Below, one piece after another: positions 23,679 through 33,565 of a DNA stretch of 64,000 nt (position 1 is its first letter; each line of letters opens with the position of its first letter). The position numbers and the translations under genes were made by a program. This DNA is from Saccharothrix sp. S26. GTDB taxonomy: Bacteria; Actinomycetota; Actinomycetes; Mycobacteriales; Pseudonocardiaceae. The notes under the pieces are model-generated. The model did not search any database, was not told where the DNA came from, and saw only the letters and a program-made list of their open reading frames with translations. The DNA is taken from contig NZ_JAJUWT010000001.1 in the NCBI RefSeq assembly GCF_021390395.1, forward strand, positions 434,001 to 498,000. Direction: 5' to 3'.

Positions 23679-23942
23679 ATGGCACACAAGAAGGGTGCGT
23701 CCAGCTCCCGCAACGGCCGTGACTCGAACCCCCAGTACCTGGGGGTCAAGCGGTTCGGCGGTCAGGTCGTCAAGGCCGGCGAGATCCTGATCCGCCAGCG
23801 CGGCACCAAGTTCCACCCCGGCGTCAACGTCGGCCGCGGCAAGGACGACACGCTGTTCGCGTTGGCGCCCGGTGCGGTCGAGTTCGGCACCAAGCGCGGT
23901 CGCAAGACCGTGAACATCGTCCCGGTCGAGGCTGCTGCCTGA
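23679..23942 (+). CDS. rpmA: Large ribosomal subunit protein bL27
   Basis: 87 residues beginning [20 protein letters not shown], without the cleavable extension of Firmicutes. The N-terminal tail reaches the peptidyl-transferase centre. A strong hairpin separates it from obg. Confidence 0.98.
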   Translation: MAHKKGASSSRNGRDSNPQYLGVKRFGGQVVKAGEILIRQRGTKFHPGVNVGRGKDDTLFALAPGAVEFGTKRGRKTVNIVPVEAAA

Positions 23943-23970
23943 GCAGTTCGAGCGAGACGGATCGACCTGA

Positions 23971-24015
23971 CGACGAGGGGCGGGGCCGGTGCAATCCGGT
24001 TCCCGCCCCTCGTCG
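23971..24015 (+). terminator. Hairpin between rpmA and obg
   Basis: CGACGAGGGGCGGG and CCCGCCCCTCGTCG form a perfect 14-pair stem around a 17-base loop, followed by CTTCTGCT. It probably ends or attenuates the ribosomal transcript before obg. Confidence 0.8.
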
Positions 24016-24037
24016 CTTCTGCTAGAGAGGAAATCCC

Positions 24038-25495
24038 GTGTCCCGCTTTGTCGACCGGGTCGTCATCCACGTCGCGGCAGGTGACGGGGGCAACGGGGTC
24101 GCCTCCGTGCACCGCGAGAAGTTCAAGCCGCTCGGCGGCCCGGACGGGGGCAACGGCGGCAAGGGCGGCGACGTCGTGCTCGTGGTCGACTCGCAGGTCC
24201 ACACGCTGCTCGACTTCCACTTCCGCCCCAACGCCTCCGCCGGCAACGGCAAGGGCGGCCAGGGCGGCAACCGCGACGGCGCGAACGGCGCGGACCTCGA
24301 ACTGCGCGTGCCCGACGGCACGGTCGTGATGACGCCCGACGGCGAGGTGCTCGCGGACCTCGTCGGCGAGGGCACCCGGCTGATCGCGGCCCAGGGCGGC
24401 CGTGGCGGCCTCGGCAACGCCTCGCTGGCGTCCAAGGCCCGCAAGGCGCCCGGGTTCGCCCTGCTGGGCGAGCCGGGCGAGCAGCACGACCTCGTGCTGG
24501 AGCTGAAGTCCGTCGCCGACGTCGGCCTGCTGGGCTTCCCGTCGGCGGGCAAGTCGTCGCTGATCTCGGTGCTGTCCGCGGCCAAGCCGAAGATCGCCGA
24601 CTACCCGTTCACCACGCTGGTGCCGAACCTGGGCGTGATCACCGGCGGCGAGACGATCTTCACCATGGCCGACGTGCCCGGCCTGATCCCCGGCGCCTCG
24701 GAGGGCAAGGGCCTCGGCCTGGACTTCCTGCGGCACATCGAGCGCTGCGCGGTGCTGGTGCACGTCGTGGACTGCGCCACGTACGAGCCGGGCCGCGACC
24801 CGCTGTCGGACATCGACGCGCTGGAGGAGGAGCTGGCGAAGTACACCCCCTCCCTGGCCGACGACCTGGCCGAACGGCCCCGCGTGGTGGTGCTGAACAA
24901 GATCGACATTCCGGAGGCGCGCGACCTGGCCGAGCTGGTGCGCCCGGACATCGAGGCGCGCGGCCTGCCGGTGTTCGAGGTGTCCACGGCCAGCCGCGAG
25001 GGCCTGCGCGAGCTGACGTTCGCGTTGGCGCGCGTGGTGGAGGAGTACCGCGCGGCGAAGCCGAAGCAGGAGTCGACCCGGATCGTGCTGCGGCCCAGGG
25101 CCGTGGACGACCAGGGCTTCACCGTGGTGGAGGACCCGCAGTCCGAGGGCGGCTTCATCGTGCGCGGCGAGCGGCCCGAGCGGTGGATCCGGCAGACCGA
25201 CTTCAGCAACGACGAGGCCGTCGGCTACCTGGCCGACCGCCTGGCCCGCCTCGGTGTCGAGGACGCGCTGGTCAAGATGGGCGCGGAAGCCGGCTGCCAG
25301 GTCACCATCGGCGACCTGGTGTTCGACTGGGAGCCGACGACGCCCTCGGGCATCGCGATGACCATGAGCGGCCGCGGCACGGACGTCCGGTTGGAGCCGA
25401 ACAACCGCGTCGGCGCGTCCGAGCGCTTGGCGGCGAAGAAGGCCCGCCGCATCCCCGGCTCCTACGACGAGTTCGAAGAGGACGACGACGAGTGA
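24038..25495 (+). CDS. obg: GTPase Obg
   Basis: 485 residues, GTG at 24038 after GAGAGGAAATCCC. The Gly-rich Obg fold ([20 protein letters not shown]) is followed by the G domain with P-loop GFPSAGKSS near 171, switch region [16 protein letters not shown] and NKID, then the actinobacterial OCT domain (about 350-430) and an acidic tail. It acts in 50S assembly and stress signalling. The stop overlaps the proB GTG (GTGA). Confidence 0.97.
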   Translation: MSRFVDRVVIHVAAGDGGNGVASVHREKFKPLGGPDGGNGGKGGDVVLVVDSQVHTLLDFHFRPNASAGNGKGGQGGNRDGANGADLELRVPDGTVVMTPDGEVLADLVGEGTRLIAAQGGRGGLGNASLASKARKAPGFALLGEPGEQHDLVLELKSVADVGLLGFPSAGKSSLISVLSAAKPKIADYPFTTLVPNLGVITGGETIFTMADVPGLIPGASEGKGLGLDFLRHIERCAVLVHVVDCATYEPGRDPLSDIDALEEELAKYTPSLADDLAERPRVVVLNKIDIPEARDLAELVRPDIEARGLPVFEVSTASREGLRELTFALARVVEEYRAAKPKQESTRIVLRPRAVDDQGFTVVEDPQSEGGFIVRGERPERWIRQTDFSNDEAVGYLADRLARLGVEDALVKMGAEAGCQVTIGDLVFDWEPTTPSGIAMTMSGRGTDVRLEPNNRVGASERLAAKKARRIPGSYDEFEEDDDE

Positions 25496-26622
25496 TCGGT
25501 TCGGTGGCGGCGTCGCAGGCTCGGCAGGCGGTGTCCGCGGCGTCCCGGGTCGTGGTGAAGGTCGGGTCGTCGTCGCTGACCACCGCCGCCGGCGGGCTGG
25601 ACCGGTCGCGGCTGGACGCGCTGGTGGACGCCGTCGCGGCGCGGTGCGCGGCGGGCAGCCAGGTGGTGCTGGTGTCGTCGGGCGCGATCGCGGCCGGCCT
25701 CGCGCCGCTGGGCGTCACGCGGCGACCCCGTGACCTGGCCACGCAGCAGGCGGCGGCGAGCGTCGGGCAGTTGGCGCTGGCGCACGCGTACGCGAACTCG
25801 TTCGGGCGGTTCTCGCTCACGGTGGGGCAGGTGCTGCTGACCGCGGACGACGTGGTGCGGCGGTCGCACTACCGCAACGCGCAGCGCACGTTCTCCCGGT
25901 TGCTCGCGCTGGGCGCGGTGCCGGTGGTGAACGAGAACGACACGGTGGCCACCGAGGAGATCCGGTTCGGCGACAACGACCGGTTGGCCGCGCTGGTGGC
26001 GCACCTGGTCGGCGCGGACGCGCTGTTCCTGCTCTCCGACGTCGACGCGCTCTACGACGGCGATCCGCGCCAACCGGGCGCGCGACGCGTCACCGAGGTG
26101 GCCGACGCGTCCGATGTGGACGGTGTGCGGGCGGGGTCGGTCGGCTCGTCCGGGCTGGGCACCGGTGGGATGGCGTCGAAGCTGGCCGCGGCCAGGCTGG
26201 CGGCGTCGGCGGGCATTCCCGTGCTGCTGGCGGGTGCGGCGGACGCGGCGCGGGCGTTGAGCACGGCGGACGTCGGCACGGCGTTCGCGGTGACCGGCCC
26301 GAGGCTGTCCGCGCGCCGCTTCTGGCTCGGGCACGCGGCCGACGCGTCCGGCAGGCTCGTGCTGGACGACGGCGCGGTGGCCGCGGTCGTGGGCCGGCGG
26401 CGTTCGCTGCTGGCGGCGGGCATCACCGGCGTCGAGGGCGCGTTCGAGGCCGGTGACGTGGTCGAGCTGGTCGACCTGTCCGGTCACGTGGTGGCACGCG
26501 GGGTGGTCGGTTTCGACGCCGCCGAGCTGCCCGCGCTGATCGGCCGCAAGACCGGCGACCTCCCGGCCGAGCAGCGCCGAGAGGTCGTGCACGCCGACGA
26601 CCTGGTGCCGTTGCGCGCCTAG
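25492..26622 (+). CDS. proB: Glutamate 5-kinase
   Basis: 376 residues. Amino-acid kinase domain with [49 protein letters not shown] and [12 protein letters not shown], then a C-terminal PUA domain (about 285-376). It is the first step of proline synthesis from glutamate. It is translationally coupled to obg. proA, usually next, lies 5 kb downstream at 31684, beyond inserted material. Confidence 0.96.
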   Translation: MIGSVAASQARQAVSAASRVVVKVGSSSLTTAAGGLDRSRLDALVDAVAARCAAGSQVVLVSSGAIAAGLAPLGVTRRPRDLATQQAAASVGQLALAHAYANSFGRFSLTVGQVLLTADDVVRRSHYRNAQRTFSRLLALGAVPVVNENDTVATEEIRFGDNDRLAALVAHLVGADALFLLSDVDALYDGDPRQPGARRVTEVADASDVDGVRAGSVGSSGLGTGGMASKLAAARLAASAGIPVLLAGAADAARALSTADVGTAFAVTGPRLSARRFWLGHAADASGRLVLDDGAVAAVVGRRRSLLAAGITGVEGAFEAGDVVELVDLSGHVVARGVVGFDAAELPALIGRKTGDLPAEQRREVVHADDLVPLRA

Positions 26623-26885
26623 CCTTCGCCCGGTCCTCGCCCGTCGCCTGGGCGCAGCCATCGGCCGGCCGCCCGCCAGATCACGTGCGGGTCGACGTCG
26701 TCGGTGTGCCAGGTGGTGGTGCGGGCGACGTCGAGATCCCGGTACTTGCGCATGATCGCCACGTGCGCGGGCAGACCGACGAAGCCGCGGATACCGGCGT
26801 CGTCACGCCACACCGACACTGAACCGAGCCGCTCGCGCAGGGGTTCGGCCCACAGCCACAGGCCCACCTCGCCGCGGTGCTGCAC
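26619..26885 (-). pseudogene. 5'-truncated ABM/DUF3291-like protein gene
   Basis: An 88-codon frame reading LGSVSVWRDDAGIRGFVGLP then AHVAIMRKYRDLDVARTTTW resembles the C-terminal two thirds of antibiotic-monooxygenase-like dimeric alpha-beta proteins, with the N-terminal strand missing. GTG at 26885 could start it, but the upstream DNA is a piece of another gene (MarR) on the opposite strand, so I read this as a remnant. It could still be expressed as a short protein. The 3' end overlaps the proB stop. Confidence 0.45.
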
Positions 26886-27033
26886 CGGCTGACCAAGGCG
26901 CTGGTGGCCGCGGAACTGCCCCTGCTGGAACGGGGCACGGGCCGGGCATGTGGCCTACGTGGTGCTCACCGAGCTGTCCCGCGGTGCCGCGCCGACCCAG
27001 TTGGCGTTGGCCCGGTTGACCGCCGAGGACTAG
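26880..27033 (+). pseudogene. Fragment of a MarR-family regulator gene
   Basis: LHRLTKALVAAELPLLERG in one frame is followed, after a frameshift near 26940, by HVAYVVLTELSRGAAPTQLA, the first helices of MarR regulators. The frame ends in TAG at 27031..27033 before the DNA-binding helices are complete. Only the first third of such a gene remains. Confidence 0.55.
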
Positions 27034-28307
27034 CGCAGCTCGCTGCCCTTCGTCTCGGGCATCGAGAGGATCACGAAGAACGCGATGGCCGCGCCGACGG
27101 CGACGTAGATGAAGAACGTGCTGCCCGGCAACCACTGGATCACCAGCGGCGCGGTGCCGCCGAACAGCGCCACGGTCAGGTTGTACCAGGAGCCGATGCC
27201 CAGGGCGCGCAGCTCGGTCGGGAACAGCTCGCTCATCGCGGCGGGCGCGATCGACGTCATGGCCGTGTACAGGCCCAGGCCCACGCAGAAGACCAGCAGC
27301 AGGTTGCCCACGCCCGGCCCGATCAACGTGGACAGCGGCACCACCAGCACCGCCGTCGCCGCCGACCAGACCAGCAACTGCGGCTTGCGGCCGAACCGGT
27401 CCGACAGCGCGCCCATCGGGTACTGCAACGCGATGAACAGGACCGTCGCGATGGACAGGGCGAGGAACACGTCCCCGGCGTCCGCGCCGCGCTTGGCCAC
27501 CGCGAACGGCGTCAGCGCACTGAAGAACGTGTAGTAGCACAGCGTCGAGAGCATGGTGAAGCCCACGAGCCGCCCGACCGCCTTGGGGTGCTCGCGCAGG
27601 GTCGTCAGCAGCGGGCGCTTGAGCTGCTGCGCCTTGGCCTTGTTGTGCTCGAACTGCTCGGTCTCCTCCAGGCTGCGCCGCATCCACAGGCCGACCAGCC
27701 CCAGCACACCGCCCACCAGGAACGGGATGCGCCAGCCGTACGACGCCAGCTCGGCCTTGTCGAGCGTGCGGGCCAGCACGTACCCGAGCAGCGACGCGGC
27801 CAGCACCGCGGCCCCGGTCGAGATGTAGAAGAACGCCGAGTACCGGCCCCTCCGGTTCGCCGGCGCGATCTCCGCCAGGTACGCCGAGGCGTTGGAGACC
27901 TCACCGCCCAGCGACAGGCCCTGCGCGACCCGGGCCAGCAGCAACAGGACCGGTGCCAACCACCCGACCTGCGCGTAGGTGGGCAGCACACCGATGGCGA
28001 CCGAACCGCCGGCCATCAGGATGATGGTGAGCAGCATCGCCGTCCGCCGCCCGCGCAGGTCGGCGAACCGCCCGAGCAGGTACCCGCCCAACGGCCGGAA
28101 GAAGAACGCGATCGCGTACGCCGCGAGCGTGTTGATCAACGCGAGCCGCGGGTTGTCCTTGGGGAAGACCTGGGTGGCGAAGTAGATCGAGAACGTCGCG
28201 TAGATGGTCCAGTCGTACCACTCGATGGCGTTGCCGATGCTCGCCGCGACCAGCTTGCGGACGGGCAGGCGGTGCTGGGTCGCGGTCTCCGTCTCCAGGG
28301 CAGCCAT
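27030..28307 (-). CDS. MFS transporter, metabolite:proton symporter (MHS/ProP-ShiA) family
   Basis: 425 residues, ATG at 28307, 12 membrane helices. N-terminal IGNAIEWYDWTIYATFSIYF, then RPLGGYLLGRFADLRGRRTA and the second-half RFGRKPQLLVWSAATAVLVV are the sugar-porter/MHS signatures. Substrates in this family are dicarboxylates, citrate, shikimate, proline or betaine; which one cannot be told. It has its own leader and no operon partners. Confidence 0.92.
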   Translation of the reverse strand: MAALETETATQHRLPVRKLVAASIGNAIEWYDWTIYATFSIYFATQVFPKDNPRLALINTLAAYAIAFFFRPLGGYLLGRFADLRGRRTAMLLTIILMAGGSVAIGVLPTYAQVGWLAPVLLLLARVAQGLSLGGEVSNASAYLAEIAPANRRGRYSAFFYISTGAAVLAASLLGYVLARTLDKAELASYGWRIPFLVGGVLGLVGLWMRRSLEETEQFEHNKAKAQQLKRPLLTTLREHPKAVGRLVGFTMLSTLCYYTFFSALTPFAVAKRGADAGDVFLALSIATVLFIALQYPMGALSDRFGRKPQLLVWSAATAVLVVPLSTLIGPGVGNLLLVFCVGLGLYTAMTSIAPAAMSELFPTELRALGIGSWYNLTVALFGGTAPLVIQWLPGSTFFIYVAVGAAIAFFVILSMPETKGSELR

Positions 28308-28401
28308 GGGTTGGACACAACCACACTGCGGCGGATGCCGGTAGATGGTTCACCGAACCCTGTCACGCTCGCCGCCCTTGTCGCCCGGGTCCAGCGTCCG
28401 G

Positions 28402-28938
28402 TCACGGCCTCCCCGCGCGCCACTCCTCGGCCAGCAACCCGAACAGCAAGTCGTCCGTCCACTCTCCCTTCAGCCACGTGCTCTGCACCCGGTGCCCCTC
28501 CTGCCGGAACCCGACCCTGGTCAACAACCGCGCCGACCGCTCGTTGCGAGCGTCGCACTCGGCGGACACCCGATGCAGCCCCCGCACCTCGAACAGGTGG
28601 GCCAACACCCGCCGCACCGCTTCCGCCGCGTACCCACGCCCCTGGTGCGCGGTCGCCAACGTGTACCCGATGTCAGCCTGCATCCGGTTCTCGTGCAGCC
28701 CGACACCGACATCGCCAACGAGCACCCCACCCACCTCGACCGCGTACTGGTACCAACCCGGCGCGGCCGGGTCGGACTCGGCGACGTCCCGCACGAACTC
28801 CTCGGCCTGCGCCAAGGTGAACGGCGCTTCCCACCCCTGGTACCGCGCCACGGCCGGATCCGACCGGTACTCGGCGAACGCCGGTGCGTCGGCTGCGGTG
28901 AAAGGCCGTAACACCAACCGTTCTGTCGTCAGTCTCAC
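28402..28938 (-). CDS. GNAT-family (RimJ/RimL-like) N-acetyltransferase
   Basis: 178 residues, GTG at 28938. It starts [20 protein letters not shown], then IGYTLATAHQGRGYAAEAVR (acetyl-CoA site) and ARLLTRVGFRQEGHR, the RimJ layout. Pieces of its 5' end are repeated upstream in decayed form (28999..29453). The target is unknown. Confidence 0.9.
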   Translation of the reverse strand: MRLTTERLVLRPFTAADAPAFAEYRSDPAVARYQGWEAPFTLAQAEEFVRDVAESDPAAPGWYQYAVEVGGVLVGDVGVGLHENRMQADIGYTLATAHQGRGYAAEAVRRVLAHLFEVRGLHRVSAECDARNERSARLLTRVGFRQEGHRVQSTWLKGEWTDDLLFGLLAEEWRAGRP

Positions 28939-28998
28939 CTCGTCGGTCCCACCTCTCCCATCACGCCGCCACCACCAGCACCGCTGAGCGACCGGCGC

Positions 28999-29453
28999 TT
29001 CCCGCTCTTGGTGTCGCGCCGTCACCATCGACGCGGACGGCAGCATCGCGGCGCAAGAGGGTTGCCCGCCCTTGCTGTCGCGCTACGTCCGTTCCGGCCG
29101 GTGGTCGGTGAATGCCGGTGCGTCGGCTGCGGTGAAAGCCCGTAGCACCAGCCGCTCGGTGGTCGATCTCGCCCTGTCCGTCCCACCTGGTCAGTCACGC
29201 TGCCAGCGTCAACAAGGACGGCAGCACCGCCGAGTGGACGGACCTTTCCGCCCTGGGGGCCGTGCCACGTCCGGGTCTGGCCGGTAGGTGGTCGGTCTCA
29301 CCGTGTTCGTCGGACCTCCTTCGTCATGCCGTCACTGCCCGAGGTGAACCGCAGGTCGGGTTTCCCGCCCTTGGTGTCGCGCCGCGTCCCACTCCGGCCG
29401 GTGGAAGGGTGCAGTGCCGGCCGTTCCGTCGTCAGGCTCACCCTCTCGGTACC
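28999..29453. repeat. Decaying tandem copies of the GNAT 5' end and its spacer
   Basis: A spacer of about 25-29 bases (TTCCCGCCCTTGGTGTCGCG type) occurs four times, at 28999, 29062, 29244 and 29360. Two copies of the GNAT start region follow. One at about 29091..29175 still reads (minus strand) VDLATTERLV-like, RAFTAADAPAFTDHRP; a poorer one is at about 29389..29453. No intact frame remains. The 525-base gap between the GNAT gene and recQ holds nothing else that I can see. Confidence 0.6.
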
Positions 29454-29463
29454 ACCTCCTCCG

Positions 29464-31542
29464 TCATGCCGTCACCGCCAGCGCGAACGGCAGGACTGCG
29501 GATGCGCCCGACCGCCTCAGCAGTCGTGCCGCGACCGTCACCGTCCAGCCGGTGTCGATCTGGTCGTCCACCAGCAGCACCGGTCCGTCCACGCCGGACA
29601 GGTCCGGCACGTCGGTGTCCCGCACCAGGCCCGCCAACCGCTGGGCGCTGTTGGCCCGCCGGGTCGCCTCGCCCAACCACACCTGCCCGAGCAGTGGCAG
29701 CCGGCCGACCTCCGCGATCCGCCGACCGAAGCTGCCCACCAGCGCGGGCCTGGTTCGCGAACCGACCGTCACCACGCCCACCGGCCGTTGCGCCCAACCC
29801 CACGCCGACAGCACCTTCACGCACGCGGCGAACACGTCCTCGGGGATCTCCTGGTCGTCCCCCGCGAACAGCGACCGCAAGCGGTTGCCCCACCCGATGT
29901 CGGTCAACCTGCCCAGCGCCCGGCCCGTCGCCGCGATCTCGCCGGGCGGGATCTTCCCGGACAACGACACCCCGGCCGCCGCCATCCCGGTCGGCCACAT
30001 CTTGCGCGGCTCCACCTCGACACCGGGCCGCAGCAGCCGTTCCCGCGCCGCCGACGCCGCCGCGTCCGACACCTCCGCCGACGGCCGCTGCCCCGTGCAG
30101 TTGTCGCACCGCCCGCACGGTGCCGCGTGCGGGTCGTCCAACTGCCGCAACAGGAACTCCATGCGGCAGCCGTCGGTGGCCAGGTAGTCGAGCACCGCCT
30201 GCCGCTCCACCCGCCGCGCCGCCTCGATCCGCTCGTACCGCTCGGCGTCGTAGGACCACGGCTGCCCCGTCGACACCCACCCGCCGCGCACCCGCCGCAC
30301 GGCGCCGTCCACGTCGAGCACCTTCAGCACCACTTCCAGCCGGGTGCGCGACAGCTCCACCATGGGCTCCAGCGCCGCCGTCGACATCGCTCGGTCCGAC
30401 GGCAGCACGTCGAGCACCTGCCGCACCACGTGCTCCGGCGGGAACGCCAGCGACGCGAAGTACGCCCAGATGTCCTTGTCCTCCGGGCCGGGCAGCAACA
30501 GCACCTCGGCCCGCTCCACGCCACGCCCGGCACGGCCGATCTGCTGGTAGTAGGCGATGGGGGAGGGCGGTGCGCCCAGGTGCACCACGAACCCCAGGTC
30601 CGGCTTGTCGAACCCCATGCCCAACGCCGACGTGGCCACCAGCGCCTTGACCCGGTTCGCCAACAGGTCCTCCTCGGCCCGCTGGCGCTCGGCCGGGTCG
30701 GTGCGCCCCGAGTACGCCATCACCTCGTAGCCGCGTTCGCGCAGGAACGCCGCCACGTCGTCCGCCGAGGCCACCGTGAGCGTGTAGATGATCCCCGAGC
30801 CGGGCAGCTGCGCCAGCCGCTCGGCCAGCCACCCCAGCCTGGCCTCGGCGGTCGGCAACCGCACGGCCGACAGCCGCAGGCTCTCCCGGTCCAACGGCCC
30901 CCGCAGCACCAACGTGTCGGTGCCCGAGCCCAGCCCCAGCTGGTCGGCCACGTCACGCACCACCCGGTCGTTGGCCGTGGCCGTGGTGGCCAGCACCGGC
31001 ACGCCCGCGGGCAGCTCGGTCAGCAACGTCCGCAGCCGCCGGTAGTCCGGCCGGAAGTCGTGGCCCCAGTCGGAGATGCAGTGCGCCTCGTCCACCACCA
31101 GCAGCCCCGCCGACGCGGTCAGCGACGGCAGCACCGTGTCCCGGAAGTCCGGGTTGTTCAGCCGCTCCGGCGAGACCAGCAGCACGTCCACCTCTCCGGA
31201 CGCCACCCGGTCCTGCACGTCCTGCCACTCGTCGGTGTTGGCCGAGTTGATCGTCGCCGCGTGCACGCCCGCCCGCGCGGCGGCGTCGACCTGGTTGCGC
31301 ATCAGCGCCAGCAACGGCGACACGATCACCGTCGGCCCCTCGCCCAGGGACCGCAGCAACGCCGTGGCGATGAAGTACACGGCGGACTTGCCCCACCCCG
31401 TGCGCTGCACCACCAGCGCCCGCCGCCGCTCGGACACCAGCGCGTGGATCGCCGTCCACTGGTCGTCCCGCAGCACGGCCTGAGGGCCCGCCAAAGCCCT
31501 CAGCCGTTCCTCGGCCAGTTCCCGCAGTGCGCTGTCGTCCAT
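29464..31542 (-). CDS. recQ: RecQ-family DNA helicase with C-terminal phosphoribosyltransferase-like domain
   Basis: 692 residues, ATG at 31542. Helicase motif I is [12 protein letters not shown] (unusual GWGKS), motif [21 protein letters not shown], motif [13 protein letters not shown], motif [11 protein letters not shown]. The RecQ zinc site is visible as DGCRMEFLL with CGRCDNC near 430-465. The last 150 residues end in [20 protein letters not shown], the PRPP-loop signature of type I phosphoribosyltransferases, replacing the HRDC domain. It unwinds 3'-tailed DNA; the added domain's role is unknown. It is divergent from proA. Confidence 0.92.
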   Translation of the reverse strand: MDDSALRELAEERLRALAGPQAVLRDDQWTAIHALVSERRRALVVQRTGWGKSAVYFIATALLRSLGEGPTVIVSPLLALMRNQVDAAARAGVHAATINSANTDEWQDVQDRVASGEVDVLLVSPERLNNPDFRDTVLPSLTASAGLLVVDEAHCISDWGHDFRPDYRRLRTLLTELPAGVPVLATTATANDRVVRDVADQLGLGSGTDTLVLRGPLDRESLRLSAVRLPTAEARLGWLAERLAQLPGSGIIYTLTVASADDVAAFLRERGYEVMAYSGRTDPAERQRAEEDLLANRVKALVATSALGMGFDKPDLGFVVHLGAPPSPIAYYQQIGRAGRGVERAEVLLLPGPEDKDIWAYFASLAFPPEHVVRQVLDVLPSDRAMSTAALEPMVELSRTRLEVVLKVLDVDGAVRRVRGGWVSTGQPWSYDAERYERIEAARRVERQAVLDYLATDGCRMEFLLRQLDDPHAAPCGRCDNCTGQRPSAEVSDAAASAARERLLRPGVEVEPRKMWPTGMAAAGVSLSGKIPPGEIAATGRALGRLTDIGWGNRLRSLFAGDDQEIPEDVFAACVKVLSAWGWAQRPVGVVTVGSRTRPALVGSFGRRIAEVGRLPLLGQVWLGEATRRANSAQRLAGLVRDTDVPDLSGVDGPVLLVDDQIDTGWTVTVAARLLRRSGASAVLPFALAVTA

Positions 31543-31683
31543 GCCCGACACAGTGGCAGATGCCCCCGACAAGACGGACACCTGTGCGACCCTCCTCGGG
31601 CCGGCTTCACCCGAAGTGGTGACCGGTCCGTTCTGCGGGAACCTCGGCGACAGCCACGGCCGGGTGACCGTAGGCTGGACGAC

Positions 31684-32949
31684 GTGACTGATGACCTGCG
31701 CGAACAGGTGCACGCCGCCGCCCGGCGCGCCCGCGTCGCCGCCAACGAGCTCGTCCTCGCCACCCGGGAGAGCAAGGACGCCGCACTGCACGAGATGGCC
31801 TCCGCGCTGCGCACCCGCGCCGCCGAGGTGCTGGAGGCCAACGCCAAGGACCTCGAAGCCGGCCGCGCCGCGGGCCTGGCCCAGGGCCTGCTGGACCGCC
31901 TCGCGCTCACCGAGGCGCGGGTCGAGGGCGTGGCCCAGGGCCTGGAGACGGTGGCCGGCCTCCCGGACCCGATCGGCGAGGTGCTGCGCGGCTCGATCCT
32001 GCCCAACGGCCTGGAGCTCAAGCAGGTCCGCGTCCCGATGGGCGTGGTCGGCATGGTCTACGAGGCCCGCCCGAACGTCACCGTGGACGCGGCCGGCCTG
32101 GCGCTGAAGTCGGGCAACGCGGCCCTGCTGCGCGGCTCGTCCACCGCCGAGCACTCCAACACCGCGCTGGTGGCGATCCTGCGCGACGCCCTGGAGACCG
32201 CCGGCCTGCCCGCCGACGCCGTGCAGCTGCTGCCGTGCCACGACCGCGCCTCGGTCACCCACCTGATCACCGCGCGCGGCCTGGTCGACCTGGTCATCCC
32301 GCGCGGCGGAGCCGGGCTGATCAACGCCGTCGTGCAGCAGGCCACCGTGCCGACCATCGAGACCGGCGTGGGCAACGTCCACGTCTACGTGGACGCGAGT
32401 GCCGACCTCGACATGGCGCAGCGCATCGTGCTCAACTCCAAGACCCGCCGCACGAGCGTGTGCAACGCGGCGGAGAACCTGCTGGTGCACGCCTCGATCG
32501 CGGACGAGTTCGTGCCCCGCATCACCGACGCCCTCAACGGCCAGGACGTCACCATCCACGGCGACGAGCGGTTCGCGCGCGACCCCAGGGTCCAAGCCGC
32601 CACCGACGAGGACTGGGACACCGAGTACCTGTCCCTGGACATCGCCGCCCGCGTGGTCGGCTCGATCGACGAGGCCATCGCGCACATCGCCGAGCACGGT
32701 TCCGGCCACACCGAGGCCATCGTGACCAGCGACCTCAACGCCGCACGCCGGTTCACCGCGCGCGTCGACGCGGCCGCGGTCATGGTCAACGCCTCCACCG
32801 CGTTCACCGACGGCGGCGAGTTCGGCATGGGCGCGGAGATCGGCATCTCCACCCAGAAGCTGCACGCCCGCGGTCCCATGGGGCTGACCGAGCTGACCTC
32901 GTCCAAGTGGGTGGTCTGGGGCGAGGGGCACGTCCGGCCGACGTCGTGA
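31684..32949 (+). CDS. proA: Glutamate-5-semialdehyde dehydrogenase (gamma-glutamyl phosphate reductase)
   Basis: 421 residues. [20 protein letters not shown] and the catalytic Cys in [17 protein letters not shown] are typical. It reduces gamma-glutamyl phosphate made by ProB (25492). GTG 31684 lies seven bases after TAGGCT, a leaderless promoter pattern, so it has its own transcription despite losing proB as neighbour. The stop overlaps the TetR GTG. Confidence 0.97.
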   Translation: MTDDLREQVHAAARRARVAANELVLATRESKDAALHEMASALRTRAAEVLEANAKDLEAGRAAGLAQGLLDRLALTEARVEGVAQGLETVAGLPDPIGEVLRGSILPNGLELKQVRVPMGVVGMVYEARPNVTVDAAGLALKSGNAALLRGSSTAEHSNTALVAILRDALETAGLPADAVQLLPCHDRASVTHLITARGLVDLVIPRGGAGLINAVVQQATVPTIETGVGNVHVYVDASADLDMAQRIVLNSKTRRTSVCNAAENLLVHASIADEFVPRITDALNGQDVTIHGDERFARDPRVQAATDEDWDTEYLSLDIAARVVGSIDEAIAHIAEHGSGHTEAIVTSDLNAARRFTARVDAAAVMVNASTAFTDGGEFGMGAEIGISTQKLHARGPMGLTELTSSKWVVWGEGHVRPTS

Positions 32950-33506
32950 GCAGGCCCAGGAACGCCGCCGCGACCAAGGCGGCGTTGCTGGAGGCCGCCG
33001 CGAAGCTGTTCGGCGAGCGAGGGTTCGACCGCACCACGGTGCGTGACATCGCGAGCCTGGCGGGCGTGAACCAGGCCCTGCTGTTCCGCTACTTCGGCAG
33101 CAAGGACGCGCTGTTCGCGACCGTGCTGGCCACGCAGAGCCGCGAGCTGCTGGAGGACTCGCCCGCCGAGCACCTGCTGCGCAACGTGCTGCTGCGCATG
33201 ATGGACGAGAAGCCGAGACCGGAGGACCACCCGTTGCACGCGGTGCTGAGGTCCTCGCACCACGACTCGGCGGCGGAGGTCGTGCGGCGGCAACTGGGGG
33301 AGGAGTACGCGCGCGCTCTGTCGTCCCTCACGGACGCGGAGGACGCGGCGCTGCGCGCGGACCTCGTCCTGGCGTGGGTGGTGGGCATCGGCGTGCTGCG
33401 CAGCGTGTTCGGCAAGCAGCCCCTGGCGGAGGCCGACCCCGCCAAGGTCGCGGCTCTGGTGGCCCAGGCTGCCTCCGTCCTGCTGGAACGCACCGATTCC
33501 GGTTGA
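32946..33506 (+). CDS. TetR-family transcriptional regulator
   Basis: 186 residues. N-terminal helix-turn-helix: [20 protein letters not shown] then [20 protein letters not shown]. The ligand domain of about 130 residues is divergent, as usual. It is translationally coupled to proA (GTGA) and ends just before the promoter of the first P450 gene, where an 18-base palindrome lies. It is the natural candidate to repress the P450-ferredoxin genes. Confidence 0.93.
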   Translation: MSRPRNAAATKAALLEAAAKLFGERGFDRTTVRDIASLAGVNQALLFRYFGSKDALFATVLATQSRELLEDSPAEHLLRNVLLRMMDEKPRPEDHPLHAVLRSSHHDSAAEVVRRQLGEEYARALSSLTDAEDAALRADLVLAWVVGIGVLRSVFGKQPLAEADPAKVAALVAQAASVLLERTDSG

Positions 33507-33531
33507 CGGTACGTAACGACCTGCCTACTGT
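33503..33531 (+). promoter_or_regulatory. Promoter of the first P450-ferredoxin pair
   Basis: TTGACG, a 17-base spacer, TACTGT. The -35 overlaps the TetR stop codon. The second P450 gene has the same CCTACTGTCGG block (35055..35065) but a poor -35. Confidence 0.7.
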
Positions 33532-33535
33532 CGGC

Positions 33536-33553
33536 TGTAAGCGAATGCTTACA
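33536..33553. promoter_or_regulatory. 18-bp palindromic operator (TetR-type) at the P450 promoter
   Basis: TGTAAGC GAAT GCTTACA is a perfect 7-4-7 inverted repeat beginning five bases after the -10 hexamer, where it would block transcription start. A TetR gene ends 30 bases upstream. TetR regulators commonly bind such sites. Confidence 0.7.
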
Positions 33554-33565
33554 TGGGGGTAGACG

